Below, in pieces: positions 1-5,890 of a stretch of 6,506 bases of DNA (positions are counted from its first letter, which is position 1; every line of letters starts with the position of its first letter). A program made the position numbers and the translations under genes. Source of the stretch: DASROJ01 sp035646975 (lineage in GTDB: Bacteria > Acidobacteriota > Polarisedimenticolia > JACPZX01 > DASXTC01); contig DASROJ010000166.1 of NCBI GenBank assembly GCA_035646975.1, positions 1-6,506 of the forward strand. The letters are read 5' to 3'. The notes under the pieces were generated by a model that saw only the letters and a program-made list of their open reading frames with translations, was not told where the DNA came from and made no database searches.

Positions 1-902
1 ATCCAACCTCGATCTTCCGCTACGAAGTGGCGGCGAGGAAGAGCTCGCTGTTCCGCGCGCCGGAGATTCCCGGGCTCGACACCAATCAGTACGAAACGAA
101 ACAGGTCTTCGTGACCAGCAAGGACGGCGCGAAGGTGCCGATGTTCCTGGTGCACAAGAAGGGCCTCGTGCTCGACGGCAACAACCCGACGCTGATGTAC
201 GGCTACGGCGGCTTCAACATCGCGACCACGCCGGGCTTCAACTCCCTTCGCATCGCGCTGCTCGAGCAGGGTTTTGTCTACGCCAGCGTCAACATGCGCG
301 GCGGCAGCGAATACGGCGAAGCGTGGCATGACGCCGGCACCAAGCTGAAGAAGCAGAATGTGTTCGACGACTTTATCGCCGCGGCCGAATGGTTGATCGC
401 CAACAAGTACACCAGCCCGGCGAAGCTGGCCTGCCAGGGCGGATCGAACGGCGGCCTGCTGATCGGCGCGGTGATCAATCAGCGACCCGAGCTGTTCCGC
501 GTTGCCATTCCGCAGGTCGGCGTGATGGACATGCTGCGGTTTCACAAGTTCACCATCGGCTGGAACTGGATCGCCGACTACGGCTCGAGCGACAACGCCG
601 AGGAGTTCAAGGCGCTGCGCGCCTACTCGCCGCTGCACAACATCAGGCCGGGGGTCTCCTACCCCGCCACGATGGTGACCACGGCGGACCACGACGACCG
701 GGTTGTGCCCGGCCATTCGTTCAAGTTCGCCGCGGCGCTGCAGGCGGCCCAGGGCGGCCCCGCGCCGATCCTGATTCGCATCGAAACCAAGGCCGGTCAT
801 GGCGCTGGCAAGCCGACCTCCAAGCAGATCGAGGAGGCCGCCGACCGCTGGGCGTTCCTGGTGAAGGAGCTGCAGGTCGGCGTGCCGCCCCGGAAGGACT
901 AG
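1..902 (+). CDS. Prolyl oligopeptidase (S9A family), C-terminal catalytic domain, 5'-truncated
   Basis: Serine peptidase that cleaves short proline-containing peptides after Pro. The open frame runs from the window edge (first full codon at base 3), so the start and the N-terminal beta-propeller are missing; about 300 of the roughly 700 residues usual for the family are present. The in-frame GTG at 27 is internal: the codons before it already read TSIFRYE, which matches the family. Numbering from that GTG, the nucleophile is Ser140 in GGSNGG (codon 444-446), the acid is Asp223 in DHDDRVVP, the base is His258 in KAGHGAG (codon 798-800). YGYGGFN (58-64) carries the oxyanion-site tyrosine region. 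Trp181 and Arg225 fall where porcine prolyl oligopeptidase has Trp595 and Arg643, both substrate-pocket residues, so the domain looks active and S9A rather than oligopeptidase B. A signal peptide cannot be assessed. The gene converges on the Mrp-like gene with overlapping stops. Confidence 0.96.
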   Translation, partial: PTSIFRYEVAARKSSLFRAPEIPGLDTNQYETKQVFVTSKDGAKVPMFLVHKKGLVLDGNNPTLMYGYGGFNIATTPGFNSLRIALLEQGFVYASVNMRGGSEYGEAWHDAGTKLKKQNVFDDFIAAAEWLIANKYTSPAKLACQGGSNGGLLIGAVINQRPELFRVAIPQVGVMDMLRFHKFTIGWNWIADYGSSDNAEEFKALRAYSPLHNIRPGVSYPATMVTTADHDDRVVPGHSFKFAAALQAAQGGPAPILIRIETKAGHGAGKPTSKQIEEAADRWAFLVKELQVGVPPRKD

Positions 903-2302
903 GTTTGCACTGACCGGGGCGCCGTGGGGTCGAGTCCACGGAGCTTGTCGAAAGCGTAGATGCCGGTGGTGTGGCCATCTGACCAGTTGAACTGGAGCGC
1001 GTAGCGCCCCACTGTCCTGATGTCCAGCGCGCGCACGTCGGACGGGATCAGCTTCGGGTCCATCCGGGGCTGACCCGTCCACTCGTCCACGCACATCGCG
1101 CAGGGGCAGGCCAGTCTCAGATCGCGGTGCGCGTACCGGCTCTGATGGCCGTCCGCCCACCGGATCTCGACGAACCCTTCCGACAGCCGGGCCTCCGCCG
1201 GCCGGTGACGGACCGAGAGGGTGGCCTCGTTGACGATGCTGATCTCCTGGGCCAGCCTGCCGGCCACCGCGAGGAAGGCGCTGGCCGAGGGCGTCTCGCT
1301 CGCCGAGGCCTTCTCGCCCACCACGGGTCGTCCCGCGTCGCCCGCCGCCGCGATGGCGGCATCGATCGGAATCTCCCCCAGGAACGGCACGCCGAACTGC
1401 TCTGCCGCGCGACGCCCCCCGCCGTGGCGGAAGATGTCGGTGGTCTGCCCGCAGTGCGAGCAGGCGAACCCGCTCATGTTCTCGACGATGCCCAGGATGG
1501 GCACGTGCACCTGTTCGAACATGCGCAGCCCCCGCATCGTGACACCGACGGCGACATCCTGGGGAGTCGTGACGATGACCGCTCCCGCCAGCGGAGCCGA
1601 CTGCGTCAAGGTGAGCTGCACGTCGCCGGTGCCGGGCGGCAGGTCGATCAGCAGGTAGTCGAGATCCCCCCAGTCGACCTGGCCCAGGAACTGCTGGATC
1701 AACTTGGTGGCCATCGGTCCGCGCCAGATGACCGGTGTGTCCTTGCCGGTGAGCAACCCCATCGACATGAACCTGATGCCCAGCCTTTCCACCGGCTTGA
1801 TCCAGCCCTGCTGTTCCGCCTGCTCGGGCTTCGCGTTGGCGCCTCCCAGCATCATCGGCACCGAGGGGCCGTAGACATCCGCATCCATCAACCCGACCTT
1901 CGCGCCGGTGCGGGCAAGAGCCAGGGCGAGGTTGGTGGCCACTGTCGACTTGCCGACGCCTCCCTTGCCGCTGGCGATCGCGATGGCGTTCTTGACCCGT
2001 TTCATGCCGCCTTCGGAAGGCCCGACTTCCGCGCGGCGCACCTGCGCGGTCATGTTGACCGCGACGGTGGCGACGCCTGGCAGCGCCCCCACCGCGGTCA
2101 TCGCCTCCTGTTTCAAGGTCTCCTTGACCGGGCAGGCGGGCGTCGTCAGCTCGACATCGAAGGCGACGGCGCCGCCGTCAATCCTGAGATTCTTCACGAA
2201 CCCCAGCGACACGATGTCCCGATGGAGGTCCGGATCCTTGACGGCGCGCAGCGCGCCGAGAACATCCTCTTCACGCACGATTCCGACAGCCTGTTTCGAC
2301 AC
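899..2302 (-). CDS. mrp: Mrp/ApbC-family iron-sulfur carrier ATPase with C-terminal DUF971 (HCF101-like architecture)
   Basis: 467-residue cytosolic P-loop ATPase expected to bind an Fe-S cluster and pass it to target apoproteins. Three domains are visible. DUF59/MIP18-like (about 10-88) has the conserved TTPACPVK with Cys57. The Mrp/NBP35 ATPase (about 104-353) has the deviant Walker A GKGGVGKST (112-120), DADVYGPS (140-147), DLPPGTGD (220-227) and the cluster-bridging CxxC at Cys281/Cys284. A DUF971 (GBBH-like N-terminal) domain (about 363-455) has CPCAMC (Cys399, 401, 404) and SDGH with His444. Typical bacterial Mrp ends near residue 360, so the last ~100 residues are a fused domain. This order is that of plastid HCF101. 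The start is GTG at 2302, preceded by CAGGAG 9 nt away; the frame has no earlier start before an in-frame stop at 2342-2344. It lies 77 bp behind the membrane-protein gene on the same strand. Target proteins cannot be inferred, and no Fe-S enzyme is adjacent. Confidence 0.95.
   Translation of the reverse strand: MSKQAVGIVREEDVLGALRAVKDPDLHRDIVSLGFVKNLRIDGGAVAFDVELTTPACPVKETLKQEAMTAVGALPGVATVAVNMTAQVRRAEVGPSEGGMKRVKNAIAIASGKGGVGKSTVATNLALALARTGAKVGLMDADVYGPSVPMMLGGANAKPEQAEQQGWIKPVERLGIRFMSMGLLTGKDTPVIWRGPMATKLIQQFLGQVDWGDLDYLLIDLPPGTGDVQLTLTQSAPLAGAVIVTTPQDVAVGVTMRGLRMFEQVHVPILGIVENMSGFACSHCGQTTDIFRHGGGRRAAEQFGVPFLGEIPIDAAIAAAGDAGRPVVGEKASASETPSASAFLAVAGRLAQEISIVNEATLSVRHRPAEARLSEGFVEIRWADGHQSRYAHRDLRLACPCAMCVDEWTGQPRMDPKLIPSDVRALDIRTVGRYALQFNWSDGHTTGIYAFDKLRGLDPTAPRSVQT
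922..941 (+). terminator. Weak inverted repeat just past the peptidase stop, possible transcript end
   Basis: CCGTGG (922-927) and CCACGG (936-941) are perfect complements around an 8-nt loop, 20 nt after the prolyl oligopeptidase stop. On the plus-strand RNA an extra G-U pair (928/935) is possible. No T-run follows, so it is not a classical intrinsic terminator. The repeat lies within the coding sequence for the last residues of the Mrp-like protein (around LDPTAPRS), so it may be chance. Confidence 0.18.
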
Positions 2303-2311
2303 GAAGGGTTT

Positions 2312-2317
2312 CTCCTG
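2312..2317 (-). promoter_or_regulatory. Ribosome binding site of the Mrp-like gene
   Basis: Read on the minus strand this is CAGGAG, with 9 nt to the GTG at 2302. It decides the start: the only other nearby initiators in frame are well inside the DUF59 domain. Confidence 0.7.
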
Positions 2318-2338
2318 GGTCTTATGGGATTTCCCTGA

Positions 2339-2367
2339 ACGCTATCCGCCGCCTCGAACGAAGTCAA
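2339..2367 (-). promoter_or_regulatory. Possible sigma70-like promoter upstream of the Mrp-like gene
   Basis: In the 77-bp gap between the membrane-protein stop and the Mrp-like start, the minus strand reads TTGACT (2367-2362), a 17-nt spacer, then TAGCGT (2344-2339). The -35 is near consensus (5 of 6) and the spacing is ideal. The -10 matches only at T, A and the final T. Initiation would fall near 2332, giving a leader of about 30 nt that holds the ribosome binding site. A small inverted repeat, GGGA-TT-TCCC (2326-2335 on the plus strand), sits at the expected start of transcription; no regulator is implied. The gap contains nothing else recognisable and no terminator. Confidence 0.33.
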
Positions 2368-2379
2368 GCAGGGCTGTGG

Positions 2380-4362
2380 TCAGCGCGGAGTCCGCTGCGT
2401 CGCGGCGGGCAGGGCGCGGATCGACGCCAGTCGATCGCGCGCGCCGACGTTTTCCGGGTCGTCCTCCAGGACGATCCGGTAGCAGGCCGCCGCCTCGGCG
2501 AACCGCCTTTCCTGGTAAAGCACCGCGCCGAGGTCGTAGTAGATCTCGTAGTAGGCGCCGCCGGAGGCCCTCAGCGCCGCGACAAAGCGGCGACCGGCCG
2601 GATCGAGCTCCCCGCGGAAGTACCGGAACAGCCCGCGGTTGAAGTCATCCGTCGGGAAGATCTGCCTGCGCGCCAGACCCGCCATCCAACGCGCCAGTCC
2701 CCCCGGCCTGGGCTCACCCGCGATCCCCGGGACCCCCGCAAGCCCCGCAACCGGGGACACATCGAGCCCTTCGGCGCCGGGCGACGTCGACTCGTCGAGC
2801 GTGGGGTGCTCGAGCCACGCCGGGGCGGCGCCGTCCGCGCGCACGAAGATCGCCGCGAGATGATCGAAATAGGCGAGCCGCCATTTCGCGTCCTTCGAGA
2901 GCCGGACGAGCAGATCGCGGTTGGTGGCGTAAGGAAACACCATCCAGCGAATCCCGTATTTCGCCACGCAGGCCTCGAGCTCTGCCGGGGAACCCAGCAC
3001 CCGCTGGTAATACCGGTAGAACGTCTCCCCCACCACTTCGAGGCGGCCATCGATGAACACCGGCTGCGGCCGCGCCCACATGAAGTACCCCCCGAAATTC
3101 AGATGGTTCAGCATCGGACCATTCAGCCCCGCCTGTGTTGCCCACTGCGCCGCCTCCACGGGCAGCACGAGCCGGTTCCAGCCAAGCCCGAACCGTTCCG
3201 TCCGGCGGCTCGCGATGTAATAGCCGTCATGGATGACCCGCAGACCGAGAACCGCCGACAGGATCATCACGGCTGCAGGCGCGGCGCTGTCGAGCCGCGT
3301 CCAGTAGCTTCTGCTCCGGCGGGGACTGCCGGAACCGAGGGCTCCCGAAAACGCGCAGCTCACCGCCGGCAGCCCGGCGACGACGAGCAACGGAATGTTG
3401 CGGATCATCCGGAACGCGAGCGCCATGAAAACCGGCATCAGCAGGCAGCTCCAGAATCTTTTCTGCCGGATGAGGAGCAGGCAGGCGATCACCGCCAGCA
3501 GGGCGAAGAGGCGAAACGAGGCGATGGGCAGCCGCGGGTAGAACGGGAACATGCGGGAAAGACCCAGGTTGAACGGCGACACGAACTCGCCGATCGATTC
3601 GGCAAAAACGTTGCCTTCCTGCAGCCGCGTGGCCAGCGTGAAGGGGAAGAGTGTCCCACGCCATCCATACGGATTGATCAGCGTGATCGCCATCGACCCG
3701 ATCCCCCAGCCGAGCAGCCGCGTGTCCAGACGGCGCTGGCGCAGCCAGAGTCCCGCGATGAAGCACCCGATCGCCACCCACCCGAGGACGAACAGGCTGT
3801 GCATGTTGGCCCAGATGAGATGAACGACCACGAGGGCCGGCAGCGGAGCGGTGCGTCCTTCGGCGTGACGATGCAGAATGTGCAGCACGATCGCCAGCAG
3901 CAACCACGACACCAGCTCGGGTCGCGCCTCGAACCTCATCTCCGATGCCACGCAGGCGATCAGCAGCAGCGCGGCCAGCACGGCCGGGTTGGAGGGGGCG
4001 AGCCTGGAGGTTCGGTACAGCGTGAAGAACACGGCCAGGATCAGCAGGCCGTGGAGGATGACCAGCCCGGGCGCATCGAGGGCGCGTTGCGCCAGCGTGA
4101 CAAGGAGCTGGTAGCCCCAGCTCGTGTCGACGTAGGGCCGATCTCCCAGCGTGAAGGTGAACGGATCGGCATCAGGCCATCGCCAGGTCTGCAGGAGGCG
4201 CTCGCCGGCCTTGAGATGAAAGCCGGTATCGAGGCTGCCGACCTGCCGGACTGACAGCAGGGCGATCAGCACGAAGACCGACACCACCGCAGCCTGCGCC
4301 GCGCGGTTTGCCAGCGGCTTTCCTTTCACGGGAGCGCTCAGAGCTTCGCCGATTGGCCCCAC
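2380..4362 (-). CDS. Large multi-pass membrane protein, GT-C-like, with C-terminal TPR
   Basis: 660 residues, no confident named family. About ten hydrophobic segments lie in residues 21-380 (for example 21-39, 97-116, 126-139, 149-165, 174-206, 214-231, 281-298, 304-340, 359-378). Motifs suggest a GT-C-fold glycosyltransferase-like protein: LDTGFHLKAGE (44-54) in the first outer loop, DADPFTFT (64-71), FEARPEL (144-150), ANMHSL (185-190), LINPYGW (228-234) and FGGYFMWARPQPVFIDGR (423-440) after the membrane part. A Gly/Ala/Pro-rich linker (about 536-556) leads to one TPR-like hairpin (604-641). Proteins of this layout are usually annotated only as TPR or hypothetical membrane proteins; the acidic residue of the first loop (Asp45) is the usual GT-C catalytic position, but activity is inference. 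The listed start is GTG at 4362, overlapping the nitroreductase gene by 25 nt. GTG at 4329 (8 nt after that gene's stop, giving an N-terminus starting KGKPLANR after the initiator) is an equally good alternative. Neither has a strong ribosome binding site. Confidence 0.85.
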   Translation of the reverse strand: MGPIGEALSAPVKGKPLANRAAQAAVVSVFVLIALLSVRQVGSLDTGFHLKAGERLLQTWRWPDADPFTFTLGDRPYVDTSWGYQLLVTLAQRALDAPGLVILHGLLILAVFFTLYRTSRLAPSNPAVLAALLLIACVASEMRFEARPELVSWLLLAIVLHILHRHAEGRTAPLPALVVVHLIWANMHSLFVLGWVAIGCFIAGLWLRQRRLDTRLLGWGIGSMAITLINPYGWRGTLFPFTLATRLQEGNVFAESIGEFVSPFNLGLSRMFPFYPRLPIASFRLFALLAVIACLLLIRQKRFWSCLLMPVFMALAFRMIRNIPLLVVAGLPAVSCAFSGALGSGSPRRSRSYWTRLDSAAPAAVMILSAVLGLRVIHDGYYIASRRTERFGLGWNRLVLPVEAAQWATQAGLNGPMLNHLNFGGYFMWARPQPVFIDGRLEVVGETFYRYYQRVLGSPAELEACVAKYGIRWMVFPYATNRDLLVRLSKDAKWRLAYFDHLAAIFVRADGAAPAWLEHPTLDESTSPGAEGLDVSPVAGLAGVPGIAGEPRPGGLARWMAGLARRQIFPTDDFNRGLFRYFRGELDPAGRRFVAALRASGGAYYEIYYDLGAVLYQERRFAEAAACYRIVLEDDPENVGARDRLASIRALPAATQRTPR

Positions 4363-4937
4363 TGCTTCTCGTAGACGAACTGCTCGACCGCCAGCCTCTG
4401 GCGCGGCGCGGCTTCTCTTTCCCGCAGCGGCTCGGGCAGGTCCGCCGGATTGCCCGGGTACCCGATGGCGATCATCGCCACCGGTTCATGGTTGGCGTCC
4501 AGACCGAGTGTCGCCCGCGCGCGAGCCCGGTCGAATCCCGCCATCTGGTGCATGCAGAGGCCAAGCTCCGTCGCCTGCAGGAACATGTTCTCGGAGGCGG
4601 CGCCGACATCATGCCACGCATGGGGGTTCGGCTTGCCGTTGCGTTCGAACGCCAGCCTCGCCACCGACATCACCAGGAGGTACGCCTGCTTTGCCCAGGC
4701 GTTGGCGTCGACGAGCAGTGACGCGAGGCTCTCGAACCAGGCCGGCTCATCCTGCGTCGCCATGACGTATCTCCAGGGCTGCTCGTTATAACAGGACGGC
4801 GCCCAGCGGGCCGCCTCGAACATCCGCGCGATCTTCTCGCGCTCGACCTGGCGCCGGCTGATGGCCCGCGGACTCCATCGACCCGCTATCAACCCGTTGA
4901 TCGGCCGGGCGATCGGCGCCGGCTTCAGGACATTCAT
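4338..4937 (-). CDS. Nitroreductase-family FMN oxidoreductase
   Basis: 199-residue soluble flavoprotein, complete and of usual length for the family. Members are dimeric, bind FMN and use NAD(P)H to reduce nitroaromatics, quinones or other electron acceptors; the physiological substrate here is unknown. FMN-binding positions are recognisable: RWSPRAIS (20-27), WAPSCYNEQPWRY (45-57), the helix GAASENMFLQATELGLC (112-128), AIGYPG (157-162), and the C-terminal FVYEKQWG (187-194), which is typical of the single-domain bacterial group. The start is ATG at 4937 with a strong ribosome binding site (GGGAGG, 9 nt upstream) inside the end of the preceding gene. Start and stop overlap as ATGA, which suggests translational coupling to the 317-residue protein. 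The stop at 4338-4340 lies within or just ahead of the start region of the membrane-protein gene. Confidence 0.93.
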   Translation of the reverse strand: MNVLKPAPIARPINGLIAGRWSPRAISRRQVEREKIARMFEAARWAPSCYNEQPWRYVMATQDEPAWFESLASLLVDANAWAKQAYLLVMSVARLAFERNGKPNPHAWHDVGAASENMFLQATELGLCMHQMAGFDRARARATLGLDANHEPVAMIAIGYPGNPADLPEPLREREAAPRQRLAVEQFVYEKQWGQSAKL

Positions 4938-5887
4938 GTCGAGGATCCTCCCTTCAAGCGATCGATTTCTTCGATGATCCCGGCGATGTCACGCCGCGTG
5001 GGTCGCCGACCGTCCTCGCCGGCATCCAGCAACAAGTCGCGCGTGTGCGCGGCGCGGCGCCAGGCGTCCACCCTCGCCGGATCTTCCTGCGAAGCGAGGG
5101 AGGCAATCGTCGTCTCGAGCCCGGGCCCTCGCTGCCCGGCATCGAGCCGCGCCCGCAGGCCGCGCTCGAGCTCGAAGCCCGCCAGCGCCCCCGCGAGACT
5201 CACGTGCGCTTCCAGCAGAGCCCGCGCGAGCTCGAGAAAATCGTCCGTGCCGGTCATCCCCCCCAGCTCGGCCAGCAGGTTGACCGCACGGCGGCGCCGC
5301 ATCCAGGTGTCGGCGCGGAACTGCAGCAGCAGATCCTGGTCCCTGTAGGACGACAGCACCCTCTCCTGCAGGACCCACAGCGCCATGTCGGCGTCGGCGG
5401 CGCGCTCGAGGCCGTAATGATCCCGCGCATCCCGAAGATCGCGCAGATAGTTCAGATAGGTTTCCACCTCGGTGCGCCCTCTGCGCACCTCGAGCAGCTT
5501 CTCCAGCGGCGGGCTCAGGATGCCGTACTGCGCGGGGTTGACGAAGCGCAGCACGACCGAGACGTTCTCGATGTACTTGAACGCGGCGTGCAGACGTCCG
5601 ATCGTCCGGGCCTCGTCCAGCGGCAGACGCTGTATCAGCCGGGACAGCTCCCCGAAATCCACCTCCCGCTCGAGGTCTCTCTCGCCGGGGAACCGCCAGA
5701 ACTGCCTGAAGTCCCAGTAGCGGCCGTTCTGGATCGTCTCGATGTCACGGTAGGTGAAGTCCCTCTGGCGCAGCCGCACCGGCTCGATCGCCTTTTCGAG
5801 CCCCGCGTAGTCGGGTCGCCATCCATGAAGCGCCTCCACGGTTTCGCCGAACAGCTCGAGACAGCGGTGAAGATAGGTTGCCGGCAT
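4934..5887 (-). CDS. Unrecognised 317-residue helical protein between two flavoenzyme genes
   Basis: No family is recognised with confidence. The protein is charged, rich in Arg, Leu, Glu and Ala, with no signal peptide or membrane segment, and appears almost all alpha-helical. The N-terminal part contains many aromatic residues (TYRDIETIQNGRYWDF, 45-60). The middle (about 102-175: RFVNPAQYGILSPP then DADMALWVLQE) recalls the pattern in some HhH-glycosylase-like proteins in which 'P..Y.I.D' is followed by 'D.aLW', but no helix-hairpin-helix is evident. The C-terminal part (about 220-312: LEAHVSLAGALAGFELERGL, then WRRAAHTRD and PTRRDIAGIIEEIDRL) recalls helical HEPN/DUF4145-like C-termini that normally carry RN....H; here the place of the His is taken by Asp288. 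These similarities are from memory of patterns and are weak. The start is ATG at 5887 with GGAGAG 7 nt upstream, 3 nt after the oxidoreductase stop. The 4-nt ATGA overlap with the nitroreductase gene implies coordinated production. Confidence 0.85.
   Translation of the reverse strand: MPATYLHRCLELFGETVEALHGWRPDYAGLEKAIEPVRLRQRDFTYRDIETIQNGRYWDFRQFWRFPGERDLEREVDFGELSRLIQRLPLDEARTIGRLHAAFKYIENVSVVLRFVNPAQYGILSPPLEKLLEVRRGRTEVETYLNYLRDLRDARDHYGLERAADADMALWVLQERVLSSYRDQDLLLQFRADTWMRRRRAVNLLAELGGMTGTDDFLELARALLEAHVSLAGALAGFELERGLRARLDAGQRGPGLETTIASLASQEDPARVDAWRRAAHTRDLLLDAGEDGRRPTRRDIAGIIEEIDRLKGGSST
4947..4952 (-). promoter_or_regulatory. Ribosome binding site of the nitroreductase gene
   Basis: The minus strand reads AAGGGAGG then 9 nt to the ATG at 4937, the best Shine-Dalgarno match in the window. 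Part of it enters the 10-nt perfect palindrome GAGGATCCTC (4941-4950), which could form only a 3-bp stem, so occlusion is unlikely. Confidence 0.7.
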
Positions 5888-5890
5888 CGT

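Noticed and set aside
27..29. GTG as the start of a 291-residue standalone hydrolase
   Set aside because: The codons upstream of it are open to the window edge and fit the prolyl oligopeptidase family, so the gene is truncated by the window rather than short.
389..913. Overlapping plus-strand frame within the peptidase gene
   Set aside because: Arg/Gly/Ala-rich shadow in another frame; the S9A frame contains the complete catalytic triad.
1127..2338. Plus-strand open frame of about 400 codons opposite the Mrp-like gene
   Set aside because: The minus strand encodes all Mrp signatures; the plus-strand product is Arg/Asp/His-rich and unlike any family, so it is a G+C shadow.
2696..2760. Gly/Pro/Ala-rich stretch as a collagen-like repeat or DNA tandem repeat
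   Set aside because: There is no regular Gly-X-Y register and no exact DNA repeat unit; it is best read as a flexible linker before the TPR.
2806..4254. Long plus-strand open frame (about 480 codons) opposite the membrane-protein gene
   Set aside because: Its product is a low-complexity Arg/Pro/Gln/Glu-rich string with no domain, as expected for the antisense frame of a high-G+C gene; the minus-strand product has clear membrane helices and motifs.
4941..4950. 10-nt palindrome GAGGATCCTC next to the nitroreductase start as an operator
   Set aside because: It is formed by the ribosome binding region and the end of the upstream gene, has no second copy, and can pair only 3 bp as a hairpin.
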